This document shows positions 17,364 to 24,074 of a stretch of DNA of 37,075 bases, one piece after another. Source of the DNA: Lachnoclostridium sp. UBA3262 (GTDB lineage: Bacteria; Bacillota; Clostridia; Lachnospirales; Lachnospiraceae); contig DEUM01000001.1 in the NCBI GenBank assembly GCA_002362575.1, forward strand, positions 1 to 37,075, written 5' to 3'. A program made the translations under genes and the position numbers. How positions within the stretch are numbered: position 1 is the first letter of the stretch; every line of letters begins with the position of its first letter. The notes below the pieces were generated by a model. The model saw only the letters and a program-made list of their open reading frames with translations. It was not told the DNA's origin and ran no database searches.

Positions 17364-18299
17364 TTACTTTCTGCTCCACTCCACAACCTTTTCAATATCC
17401 TCCATCGTACCTACCGTAAAGGTCGTCAAATCTTTCCCGATTGCTTTCGCAATCTTCTTATTAAATCCGGCAAGTGTTCTGCCCGGTCCCAATTCAATAA
17501 AAGTATCTACACCGTTTTCCACCATAACTTCCACTGACTGCTGCCAGCGCACAGAATTTGATACCTGCTTTACAAGCAGAGGTTCAATATCTTTCTGCTC
17601 GGTGATATAAGCAGCATTTACGTTTGCCACATATGGGATGACCGGCTTCTTTATTTCCAGTTCATCCAGAACTGCTTTTAGCTTTGTCCCCGCACCAACT
17701 AATAAGCTGGAATGAAATGGGCCGCTTACATTTAGCATAACCGCTCTTTTTGCGCCGGCTTCCTTCAGCTTATCTGCCGCCTCTGTTACCTGTTTTGTCT
17801 CGCCCGATATTACAATCTGTCCCGGGCAGTTATAATTGGCAATCTGAACTTTATCCATATCGGCAATGATTTTCTCAATATCGCCTGCATCCATACCAAG
17901 GATAGCTGCCATCGCGCCCTCTCCTGCCAGAACTTCCTCCTGCATAAAGATACCGCGCTTGCGGACAGCCCTTGCCGCATCGATGTAATTCATGGACTCC
18001 GCCGCCACCAGTGCGCAATACTCGCCAAGGCTCAGCCCTGCTGCCACATCCGGCTTAACTCCCCTCGCACGGAGCACTTCCATAATTGCCACACTGGTCG
18101 TCAATAAACATACCTGTGTGAACTCCGTAATATGTATGTTCTCATTTTCTTCAAAACACAGTGCTTTTAAATCCAAACCAACTGCTTCGCTTGCCTTATC
18201 AAATATCTCCTTCGCTATCTCCGAATGTTCATATACATCCTTACCCATTCCTACTGTCTGCGCTCCCTGTCCGGGAAACACAAATGCAATTTTACCCAT
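17364..18299 (-). CDS. fabD: Malonyl-CoA:ACP transacylase
   Basis: Loads malonate onto ACP. Motifs: FPGQGAQTVGMG at the N-terminus, the nucleophilic Ser in GLSLGEYCAL near residue 93, Arg in RAVRKRGIFMQE and the catalytic His in GPFHSSLL near 201. 311 aa matches the family. AAGGA precedes ATG 18299. It is separated from acpP by 125 bases that contain a hairpin (18346-18386), so acpP may be expressed at a higher level than the rest of the operon. Confidence 0.96.
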   Translation of the reverse strand: MGKIAFVFPGQGAQTVGMGKDVYEHSEIAKEIFDKASEAVGLDLKALCFEENENIHITEFTQVCLLTTSVAIMEVLRARGVKPDVAAGLSLGEYCALVAAESMNYIDAARAVRKRGIFMQEEVLAGEGAMAAILGMDAGDIEKIIADMDKVQIANYNCPGQIVISGETKQVTEAADKLKEAGAKRAVMLNVSGPFHSSLLVGAGTKLKAVLDELEIKKPVIPYVANVNAAYITEQKDIEPLLVKQVSNSVRWQQSVEVMVENGVDTFIELGPGRTLAGFNKKIAKAIGKDLTTFTVGTMEDIEKVVEWSRK

Positions 18300-18345
18300 C
18301 TGAAAATCCTTGTCCTTCCTTATGATTTATACTACATAACAATTA

Positions 18346-18386
18346 ACACCAAGATGAGGGCACATTTTTCATACCCTTCTTGGTGT
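18346..18386 (-). terminator. Hairpin between acpP and fabD (partial terminator/attenuator)
   Basis: ACACCAAG at 18346-18353 pairs with CTTGGTGT at 18379-18386, with further partial pairing (gaggg/ccctt) inside. On the minus strand it is followed by TAATTGTT rather than a clean U-run. Fits partial termination or mRNA processing that keeps acpP transcripts more abundant, as often seen; the role is inferred. Confidence 0.5.
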
Positions 18387-18424
18387 CAATCCAAGACCTG
18401 TTTCCAGGCATATGTGCAATTTTA

Positions 18425-18655
18425 TTACTCTACACCTTTGTCTTTCAAGAAATTAATTACGTCGCCTACAGTATTGATGCTCTCTAGGTCATCTGTAGGA
18501 ATCTCAACATCGTATTCTTCCTCTAATGCCATAATCAACTCATAGAGGTCCAATGAATCAGCTCCTAAATCGTCTTTGAAAGAAGAAGCCTCTGTGATGC
18601 TGTCTGCATCCACACTTAACTGGTCTGCGATCAGTTCCTGCATTTTCTCTAACAT
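18425..18655 (-). CDS. acpP: Acyl carrier protein
   Basis: 76-residue carrier for growing acyl chains. The phosphopantetheine attachment Ser is in LGADSLDLYEL near residue 36; acidic helix II (ALEEEYDVEIPTDDLES) and the start MLEKMQELIADQL are typical. AAAGGAGAA precedes ATG 18655. First gene of the fatty acid operon, behind a near-consensus promoter whose -35 lies in the end of the upstream degV-family gene. Confidence 0.96.
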   Translation of the reverse strand: MLEKMQELIADQLSVDADSITEASSFKDDLGADSLDLYELIMALEEEYDVEIPTDDLESINTVGDVINFLKDKGVE

Positions 18656-18767
18656 AATACTATTTCTCCTTTATAAATTTTTTATTTTCCGTACGCAATA
18701 AGCCAAGTACCATCTTACATGTCTTTAGCAAACGCACACGGGGCTAATCAATTTTGAATCACAATGT

Positions 18768-18796
18768 ATTTTACCGTATTCTATACTATTTGTCAA
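18768..18796 (-). promoter_or_regulatory. Promoter of the fatty acid synthesis operon
   Basis: Minus strand: TTGACA (18791-18796), 17-base spacer, TAAAAT (18768-18773), giving a leader of about 105 bases before acpP. The -35 overlaps the last codons of the degV-family gene. No FapR-type palindrome was recognised; the leader contains two TGATT copies of unknown meaning. Confidence 0.7.
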
Positions 18797-19676
18797 GGCG
18801 CGTCTTTCCCCAGAAAAACAAGGCGACCGTACCGGGGCCTGTGTGGCTTCCAATCGTAGTACCAATATGGTTGATTTCCACTTTGCCATTCAGATTTGGA
18901 AACCGTTTTTCCACTAAGTCAGCTACCTCCCTCGCATCCTCATAACAGGCGGACTGTGAAATATAGCATTTACCGGAGTAATCTTTTCCATCCTCGGCAC
19001 ACTCCTCCATCTTATCAACTATAGCACGAATCACTTTCTTTTTTGTACGAATTTTATATCGGGGAATGAGGTGCCCGGTATCATCCATATTAAGCAGAGG
19101 ACAGATATTCAGCATCCCGCCGACAAAACCAGCCGTCTTGGAAATACGTCCTCCCTTAATATAAAAGGTCAGATCTGTCGAAAAGAACCAGTGGTGCATA
19201 TCCAGTCTGTGCTTGATAACCCAGTCATACACCTCATCTATGCTTTTCCCCTCATCGCGCAAATCCGCAAGTTTATCCATAATCAGACCATATCCGGAGG
19301 ACGCCCCAAGCGAGTCCACAATGCGGATTTTTCTATCTGGATAGCGCTCTGAGAGAATATCTCTGGCAATGTTTGCTGAATTGATAACACCGGAAATTCC
19401 GGAAGACAAAGTAACATGAAGAATATCATACCCTTCCTTTAAAAATGTCTCAAAATATTCTTCAAACTCATTGGCATTGATTTGGGAAGTTTTTGTCTCT
19501 GCACCATTCTGCATTGCCTTGTAAAAATCATCAAAAGCTATGCTCTTTCCCAAATCATCCAAATACTCTTTTCCATCCAGTTCATAGTGGAAGCAGATAT
19601 AAGAAATGTCCCTGCTTTTAAAATGCTCCTCGCTCAAATCTGCTGTCGAACAGCAGCTAATAATATATTTTCCCAT
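18786..19676 (-). CDS. DegV-family fatty-acid-binding protein
   Basis: 296 residues of the DegV/FakB fold, which buries one fatty acid molecule and in Firmicutes presents it to the kinase FakA for phosphorylation. Recognisable family features are the N-terminal IISCCSTADLSEEH, TSQINANEFEEYF, LSSGISGVINSANIA (the Ser-rich lipid head-group loop), IKGGRISKTAGFVGGMLNICPLL and the closing IGTTIGSHTGPGTVALFF. Start at 19676 has AAGGAGG at proper spacing. It lies directly upstream of, and in the same direction as, acpP-fabZ, so a role in exogenous fatty acid use next to synthesis is a reasonable inference. No fakA is in the window. Confidence 0.9.
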   Translation of the reverse strand: MGKYIISCCSTADLSEEHFKSRDISYICFHYELDGKEYLDDLGKSIAFDDFYKAMQNGAETKTSQINANEFEEYFETFLKEGYDILHVTLSSGISGVINSANIARDILSERYPDRKIRIVDSLGASSGYGLIMDKLADLRDEGKSIDEVYDWVIKHRLDMHHWFFSTDLTFYIKGGRISKTAGFVGGMLNICPLLNMDDTGHLIPRYKIRTKKKVIRAIVDKMEECAEDGKDYSGKCYISQSACYEDAREVADLVEKRFPNLNGKVEINHIGTTIGSHTGPGTVALFFWGKTRLDK

Positions 19677-20025
19677 ACATTCCTCCTTGCTCTGGTCCTT
19701 CGTTTTAAAGTTGTTCCTTCCAATTTAGATTGGTATTTAGTGTTCGCATATGAAAACAATTTATGCGGAAGTTGCCCTCTGTTCTTTGGACTATGAAAGG
19801 TAAAATACAACATAACTACTGTTGATTGTATCATTATGTTTAAGGGATTTCAACGTTTTTTAATTGAAGGATAAAAGATATGAAAATTTTTGATAAATCG
19901 TAATTCCTCAACTGCCAGAGCCGATATAATCAAAGAGTGGCTTGATATTTCTCTGTTCCCATAAATAGTGAAAATTTCACAAAAATTGTTTCAACATTTG
20001 TGCAATATTTAATTTGTAACTATGA
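19677..20025. other. Intergenic stretch with no recognised gene
   Basis: About 350 AT-rich bases between degV and the small RNA/toxin locus. Short open frames exist but none has a plausible ribosome binding site and protein. The promoter of degV should lie at its left end; no convincing -35/-10 pair was found. Confidence 0.5.
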
Positions 20026-20132
20026 TATACTTCTGAATATAAAAAGGTGTACCTATAGAAACGGTTCGCCTCAGTTATTAGTTACTTAGCAGAAAAGCAA
20101 CCACTACTTTGGCGGGCGGCGGTTGCTTTTTT
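20026..20132 (+). ncRNA. Candidate antisense RNA (type I antitoxin) with its promoter
   Basis: Plus-strand unit: extended -10 TGATATACT (TATACT at 20026-20031), expected start near 20038, a first hairpin (AGGTGTACC 20045-20053 with GGTTCGCCT 20063-20071, 8 of 9 pairs) and an intrinsic terminator (AAGCAACC near 20095-20102 with GGTTGCTTTTTT at 20121-20132). About 95 nt, no coding frame. Its 3' end is antisense to the end of the small hydrophobic peptide gene at 20104-20226, the usual layout of Fst/TxpA-like type I systems. No sequence match to a named RNA is claimed. Confidence 0.55.
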
Positions 20133-20226
20133 GATGTCTGAATTTATCTGTTAAGTCGATTACTTTGATAATATTACCTATTGTAGATATTACCATTCCA
20201 GCAATCTTCAAAACTATTTCCAACAT
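20104..20226 (-). CDS. Small hydrophobic peptide, candidate type I toxin
   Basis: 40 residues: one hydrophobic helix (MLEIVLKIAGMVISTIGNII) followed by a basic tail (DKFRHQKSNRRPPK), the shape of membrane-acting type I toxins such as Fst and TxpA. AGAGGAAG lies 10 bases before ATG 20226; an in-frame upstream extension starting near a GGAGGTG is possible but its spacing is poor. The last coding bases form one arm of a terminator shared with the convergent RNA at 20038-20132. A weak promoter (TTTGCT, 17 bases, TATTTT) is readable between the tRNA terminator and the gene. Function is inferred from architecture only. Confidence 0.5.
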   Translation of the reverse strand: MLEIVLKIAGMVISTIGNIIKVIDLTDKFRHQKSNRRPPK

Positions 20227-20340
20227 CTCAAAGTTACTTCCTCTCTTGTATTTTCTTATAGGCAACACCTCCAAATTGCAAGAAGTTCCGTATGTAAAAT
20301 ACGTTTGAGAGACGAACCAGCAAACAAAATACAAATAAAA

Positions 20341-20371
20341 AACACCGCAGAACCAACGATTCTACGGTGTT
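20341..20371 (-). terminator. Terminator of tRNA-Thr
   Basis: Arms AACACCGCAGAA (20341-20352) and TTCTACGGTGTT (20360-20371); on the minus strand the stem is followed by TTTTTTATTTG. Lies 20 bases after the tRNA 3' end. Confidence 0.85.
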
Positions 20372-20390
20372 TCATAGCTTTTATCCATTA

Positions 20391-20463
20391 AGCTTCGAAA
20401 GGGACTTGAACCCTCGACCCCTTCATTACGAGTGAAGTGCTCTACCGACTGAGCTATCGAAGC
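20391..20463 (-). tRNA. tRNA-Thr (anticodon CGT)
   Basis: 73 nt on the minus strand. Acceptor arm GCTTCGA/TCGAAGC, D arm GCTC...GAGC, anticodon arm CTTCA/TGAAG with loop CTCGTAA (anticodon CGT, decoding ACG), T arm GAGGG/CCCTT (one wobble) with TTCAAGT. CCA is not encoded. Transcribed alone and ended by the hairpin at 20341-20371. Confidence 0.95.
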
Positions 20464-20546
20464 AAATCACGGTAAACTGCTACCGTGAAAACAACAGTAA
20501 TATAATACTATAAGTATGCTCCGCATGTCAACCAGTTTTTTGTAAA

Positions 20547-20598
20547 ACAGCCCTGAAAGGCAAATATTTCCTGATTCCTTCTTGCCTTTCAAGGCTGT
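20547..20598. terminator. Bidirectional terminator downstream of the xylanase gene
   Basis: ACAGCC-cTGAAAGGCAA pairs with TTGCCTTTCAa-GGCTGT, about 16 base pairs with a single bulge. T-tracts follow on both strands (GTATTTTTTAC on plus; TGTTTTAC on minus). Confidence 0.75.
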
Positions 20599-20603
20599 AT
20601 TTT

Positions 20604-22331
20604 TTACTCCTTAGCAGCAGCAATCAATGCGTCAAAGGATGGTTTCGCTTCAAGAACATAATAATATTTCCCGGTTTCCGGATTCTTCTTTCTTACACGA
20701 GTGAAGAAAAGCGGCTTGCAGTCCTTTCTCCATGAATTACCATCGTGTATTCCCCAAATGGTAATTCCTGTAATTCCTTTTGGACTTACAGATTTATCAC
20801 GGTTTTTCTGCTTCTCCACAATCATCTTCATGAAATCCTTTGTAAAGGCTGCCTGATCTTCATTCGTCTGACCTTCATTTTTATAATTGTAGGAAGGTAC
20901 TCGTCCGTTGCTGTCATCCGTATCAAAATTTATCGTGATATCCAACTCGGTAATCTGAACCTCTAACCCAGTAGCAAGAAATGCATCCAATGCTGCGCCG
21001 TACTCCTCCAGTGTCGGGCGGCTTACATCAACATGGCTCTGCATACCGATACCACCACAAATCTTCGCTTCCTCACCCTCATTGATATAATTCACAAGGG
21101 CAATTTCATCTTCTACACTAAAGTAAGTATCATAATCGTTGTAGAATAAAGTTACCTTATCCTGTATGTTCTTTTTCTTCAGCTCGTCATAGGCATACTG
21201 GAACGCTGCCTTCACATACGTCGGCTTCAATCCTAAATCGCCATACACAGAAGTCCATGTCGGGTTCGTTGCCGCATTGCTTCAATGTACATATTCATTG
21301 ACAACATCCCATGCATAGACAAGACTGCCTGCCTCTCCGGTCAATTCTATCTCTTTATCCAGCACATGACGAACCACCGTGCGGACAAAATATTCCAGTC
21401 TGGCATTCATCGTCGCCTGATTAACAGTCTCGCCATTCGCCTGATATCCCTCCTTGAAGAACCACGTCGGCGTCTGCTGATGCCACATTAGCGTATGGGC
21501 ACGCATCCGGATTCCATGTTCCTTTGCAATCTTTAGCGCAGCATCAATGTTGCCAAAATTCAACTTAGGAACTGTCGCCTCTTTATAATTGTCACCAATC
21601 ATATAGCCCTGTTCCTTTGCCTCAGCAACAGTAATTGCTGTCACGTTCTGTCTTCCCAGTATAGCCTCCGGTTTCATCTCATTTTCCAGTGTAAAGCTGT
21701 TAAAATGCTTGTCCACGAATTCCATCGTATCCTTTTCCTGCATATCTTTGCGGTTATTCCATGTCTGGTTATATGCAAGACACATTCCTATATTATCAAA
21801 GATTCCACTGTATGTCTGCTTAATGGATGGAAGATTGTCCGGCGTCGGCGTTGCCGGCGGATTTGGTGTAGGTGTCACAGTCGGTGTAGGTAACGGCGTG
21901 GATGTCGGCGTGGATGTCGGCGTAGGCGCAGGTGTTTTCCCTGTCCCTGATGTCGGAGCCGGAGTCGTTTTTATCGTCTTACTTGACTTTACTGTCACCT
22001 TGCAGGTCAGTTTCTTTTTCTTTTTCCCCTTTTTCAATGTACAGGTAATCGTTGTCTTTCCCTTTTTCTTCCCGGTTACCTTCACGGCATATTTGCCGCT
22101 CTTTTTAATCTTTGCAATTTTTTTATTCTTTACTTTCCATGAAACTTTGTACTTCTTTGCCTTCTTTACAGAAAGTTTTTTGGATTTGCCTTTCGCTTTA
22201 AGTGTCAGCTTTTTGCTGGATAATTTTACCTTTGCTGCTGCATCGGAATCTATATTTTGTGCCACTGGCACCATACCTAGTACAAGTGCTAAAATAAGAG
22301 TCCGTGCAATCACAGATTGAATACGTTTCAT
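20604..22331 (-). pseudogene. Secreted GH10 endo-1,4-beta-xylanase interrupted by an in-frame TGA
   Basis: One frame of 575 sense codons broken by a TGA at 21282-21284. N-terminal half (21285-22331): signal peptide (MKRIQSVIARTLILALVLGM...), a very lysine-rich Ig-like domain (residues ~35-120), a Pro/Thr linker with PTPTSTP-type repeats, then the GH10 start including HTLMWHQQTPTWF and WDVVNEYVH, whose Glu (~346) is the acid/base. C-terminal half (20604-21281) resumes SNAATNPTWTSVYGD in the same frame and holds the nucleophile Glu in QITELDI. Reading is continuous apart from the stop, so it looks like a nonsense mutation (CGA or TGG to TGA are one-step sources) or a sequencing error. If real, each half lacks one catalytic Glu. 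GGAGG precedes ATG 22331. Confidence 0.85.
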
Positions 22332-22521
22332 TTCGCTGCCTCCTATGAGTTTTATTTGTGTATAATTGGGATATATATTGTAATTATTATATTATTATTT
22401 TTCATGTTTTTCAATATAGCCCCAAAAAAGAAGTATTACAAATTTTAATACTTACTATTAAATTTTCTTTCAAATGGAGTCCAGCCATACTGGGCGAAAT
22501 AAAAAACACATCCTGCACATT

Positions 22522-22818
22522 TCATAAACTCACCCACATCAGCACCAGCATTGCTATGGCAGCCATAACGCAAAAAACTACCGAAAGCTTTCGCTTTGGA
22601 AAATTCCTCACACCGCTTACAAGAAACAACAGTGAGAGTAAAGGCAGGTCAACTGTAGTCAACGTCCTCAGCGGCAGTATATTATTGATGCTCAGGTTCA
22701 CTAATACAATGATTGCAATAGATAACACGCTCTGCACACAGAGCAGTATTTTATCTTTCATGGAAAGCAAGCCCCATGCCCCTTTTAAATTCTCTGAAAA
22801 TGTTCTTTTTTGATTCAT
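22522..22818 (-). CDS. Small integral membrane protein, function unknown
   Basis: 98 residues with three hydrophobic segments (about 24-45 LLCVQSVLSIAIIVLVNLSI, 55-68 TVDLPLLSLLFLVSG, 78-97 LSVVFCVMAAIAMLVLMWVS) and a basic N-terminus (MNQKRTFSENLKGAWGLLS), so the N-terminus is probably cytoplasmic. AAGGAG is well placed before ATG 22818. No family is recognised. It is transcribed toward the xylanase gene with a 190-base gap, long enough for separate control. Confidence 0.55.
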   Translation of the reverse strand: MNQKRTFSENLKGAWGLLSMKDKILLCVQSVLSIAIIVLVNLSINNILPLRTLTTVDLPLLSLLFLVSGVRNFPKRKLSVVFCVMAAIAMLVLMWVSL

Positions 22819-22973
22819 GCAGACTCCTTTCTATCTCACTGTTCATCTTAACAGTATCCAGCGTGGATAGTAATCATATTTTTGGTTTTCAGTATAACAT
22901 AATTTTTGTTATCTGCATAGCAAATACTAAAAGCATATCGTGTTTTTTATCTTCTATACAATCTTTGTTTGAA

Positions 22974-23002
22974 TTGACTCATTGCAAAATATAATGTATG
23001 AT
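22974..23002 (+). promoter_or_regulatory. Promoter of the antitoxin/toxin locus
   Basis: TTGACT at 22974-22979, 17-base spacer, TATGAT at 22997-23002, 35 bases before the antitoxin start. Confidence 0.65.
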
Positions 23003-23036
23003 ATGATTAACTTATTAAAAGTGAGTGATTCAAAGT

Positions 23037-23240
23037 ATGAGCAATAGAGAAAAAGCAATGGAATTGTTGGATGCTGTACCAGATTACAAAATGGGCTATG
23101 TTATCGCCTACTTACAGGGTGCAGTTATCGGAGAAGATGAACCAAATAAAGAAACAATAGCTGCTATGAAAGAATTGGAAGACGGTGGCGGGGAATGTTT
23201 TAATACCCTTGATGAATTATGGAAAAGTCTGGAGGAATAA
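23037..23240 (+). CDS. Antitoxin of a type II (YafQ/RelE-type) toxin-antitoxin pair
   Basis: 67 residues: helical N-terminal half (SNREKAMELLDAVPDYKMGYVIAYLQG) and an acidic tail with EPNKETIAAMKELEDGGG and LDELWKSLEE, the pattern of small RelB-like antitoxins whose tail wraps the toxin. Frame intact. ATG 23037 is used; GTG 23025 is an alternative. The toxin remnant begins 3 bases after its stop, the normal operon order. Because the toxin is destroyed, this antitoxin is orphaned, unless it neutralises a homologous toxin elsewhere. Confidence 0.7.
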   Translation: MSNREKAMELLDAVPDYKMGYVIAYLQGAVIGEDEPNKETIAAMKELEDGGGECFNTLDELWKSLEE

Positions 23241-23243
23241 CAA

Positions 23244-23449
23244 ATGTTGAAGGTTAAAGATTCCGGACAGTTTTAAAGGGATTATAAAAAATGTATTAAA
23301 CGTGGACTTGACATAAACCTGCTGAAAGCGGTTGTCTCTACCCTTGCAATACCTGAGAAATTACAGGAAAGCTACTGATTTACCGCTATAATGGCGAATA
23401 TTAGGAGCTTTCCAGAACTGGCACTCACTCGGATTTATTTAAAAAATAA
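23244..23449 (+). pseudogene. Degraded YafQ/RelE-family toxin
   Basis: Pieces in order: MLKVKDSGQF, then an in-frame TAA at 23274-23276 where the family has Lys, RDYKKCIKRGLDINLLKAVV (typical YafQ), EKLQESY, then a jump over roughly 20 expected residues (the GNY...ECHI block) to LIYRYNGEY, a TAG, and, after a frame change, SRTGTHSDLFK, the conserved C-terminus. So at least two stops, one internal deletion and one frameshift. The catalytic region is partly missing; the gene cannot make active toxin. Confidence 0.8.
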
Positions 23450-23549
23450 TACGGCGGTGGGTATCGGCGCAAGCATTTTTACTGATAGCCATGCGGGCAG
23501 CCGACTCGCTAAAAATACGAAAAACTGAAAAAAAGCCAATATTTTACCA

Positions 23550-23600
23550 TTGACCAATCCACGGCAAGTTTGCTATACTACATATGTACATTCTGTACAA
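23550..23600 (+). promoter_or_regulatory. Promoter with overlapping dyad operator
   Basis: TTGACC (23550-23555), 18-base spacer, TATACT (23574-23579). Directly over the start site lie two overlapping palindromes: TACATATGTA (23579-23588), which fits the TACA-NN-TGTA pattern of BlaI/CopY-family operators, and TGTACATTCTGTACA (23586-23600). No such repressor gene is in the window; the match is inference. Confidence 0.5.
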
Positions 23601-23717
23601 AACAATTCTTCGGGTGTAACGCCCGTCTAATTGTTAATAAAGTGTAGGAATACAATCTGTATCACGAGTAGGTGCGCCAACACCGTTTGAAAATGATACG
23701 GGTTGTATTCTTTTTTT
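23586..23717 (+). ncRNA. Candidate structured small RNA ending in an intrinsic terminator
   Basis: From the promoter at 23550 the transcript would carry hairpin 1 (AACAATT 23601-23607 with AATTGTT 23629-23635, inner CGGG/CCCG) and a long terminator hairpin (GAATACAA 23648-23655 with TTGTATTC 23703-23710, inner TGTATCA/TGATACG and AGGTG..CACC pairs) followed by seven T (23711-23717). No convincing coding frame (an 11-codon ATG frame lacks a ribosome binding site). It is antisense to the 3' end of the SOS-type gene at 23634-23987. Could instead be an attenuated remnant leader. Confidence 0.5.
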
Positions 23718-23987
23718 CCTGTGCAGGAAGAAACGAATCATCCTGCCGTTCTGCCAGTCATCATCCGGATAATCATAATAGACATCTATCGTTACTATTT
23801 TTATAACACCGTCATCATCCGTCCTGACAACCGGGTTTGCAAGTTCCAAAGTCTCTCCCAGAACCTCCTCTGATTTTCCCTTCTCATATCTCCCATTTCC
23901 TAAGTCAACTCTCCAACATTCCGCTTCCGGTGTCAGATGATGTTCGTGTATCATTTCAAAAATATCTACAACACGAATCTCTTTCAT
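23634..23987 (-). CDS. Small SOS-regulated protein, function unknown
   Basis: 117 residues, no family recognised. Acidic/aromatic core (EVLGETLELANPVVRTDDDG, VTIDVYYDYPDDDWQNGRM) followed by a basic patch (RFFLHRKKR) and a tail encoded across the terminator hairpin of the convergent RNA. Its last ~22 residues may therefore be shaped by that hairpin. Start 23987 (MKEIRVVDIFEM) follows GGAGGGG; a longer frame to 24050 runs through the promoter and is rejected. The promoter upstream contains two LexA-type boxes, so DNA-damage induction is expected. Such context suggests a stress or prophage-linked role, not a defined function. Confidence 0.6.
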   Translation of the reverse strand: MKEIRVVDIFEMIHEHHLTPEAECWRVDLGNGRYEKGKSEEVLGETLELANPVVRTDDDGVIKIVTIDVYYDYPDDDWQNGRMIRFFLHRKKRIQPVSFSNGVGAPTRDTDCIPTLY

Positions 23988-24021
23988 GCCCTTCCCCTCC
24001 TGCTGTATATCACTTTTTGAT

Positions 24022-24073
24022 ATTATAGCAAACATCCGTTCGATAGTCAATGGCGTTTTCGAACATATGTTTG
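24022..24073 (-). promoter_or_regulatory. SOS promoter with two LexA boxes
   Basis: Minus strand: -35 TTGACT (24045-24050), 17-base spacer, -10 TATAAT (24022-24027). A LexA-type site, CGAACGGATGTTTG (24029-24042), fills the spacer, and a second, CGAACATATGTTTG (plus strand 24060-24073), lies just upstream of the -35. Both fit the Gram-positive CGAACrnryGTTyg consensus. Confidence 0.8.
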
Positions 24074-24074
24074 C

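Noticed and set aside
18656..18767. FapR operator upstream of acpP
   Set aside because: No palindrome of the ATTAGTACC...ACTAAT type was seen.
21282..21284. TGA in the xylanase read as selenocysteine
   Set aside because: No bacterial SECIS-like hairpin with a proper loop at the right distance, and GH10 enzymes are not known to use selenocysteine. Nonsense mutation or error is simpler.
21709..22320. 203-codon plus-strand frame opposite the xylanase gene
   Set aside because: Antisense shadow of the Pro/Thr linker and Lys-rich domain; low-complexity Val/Gly/Phe translation and no ribosome binding site.
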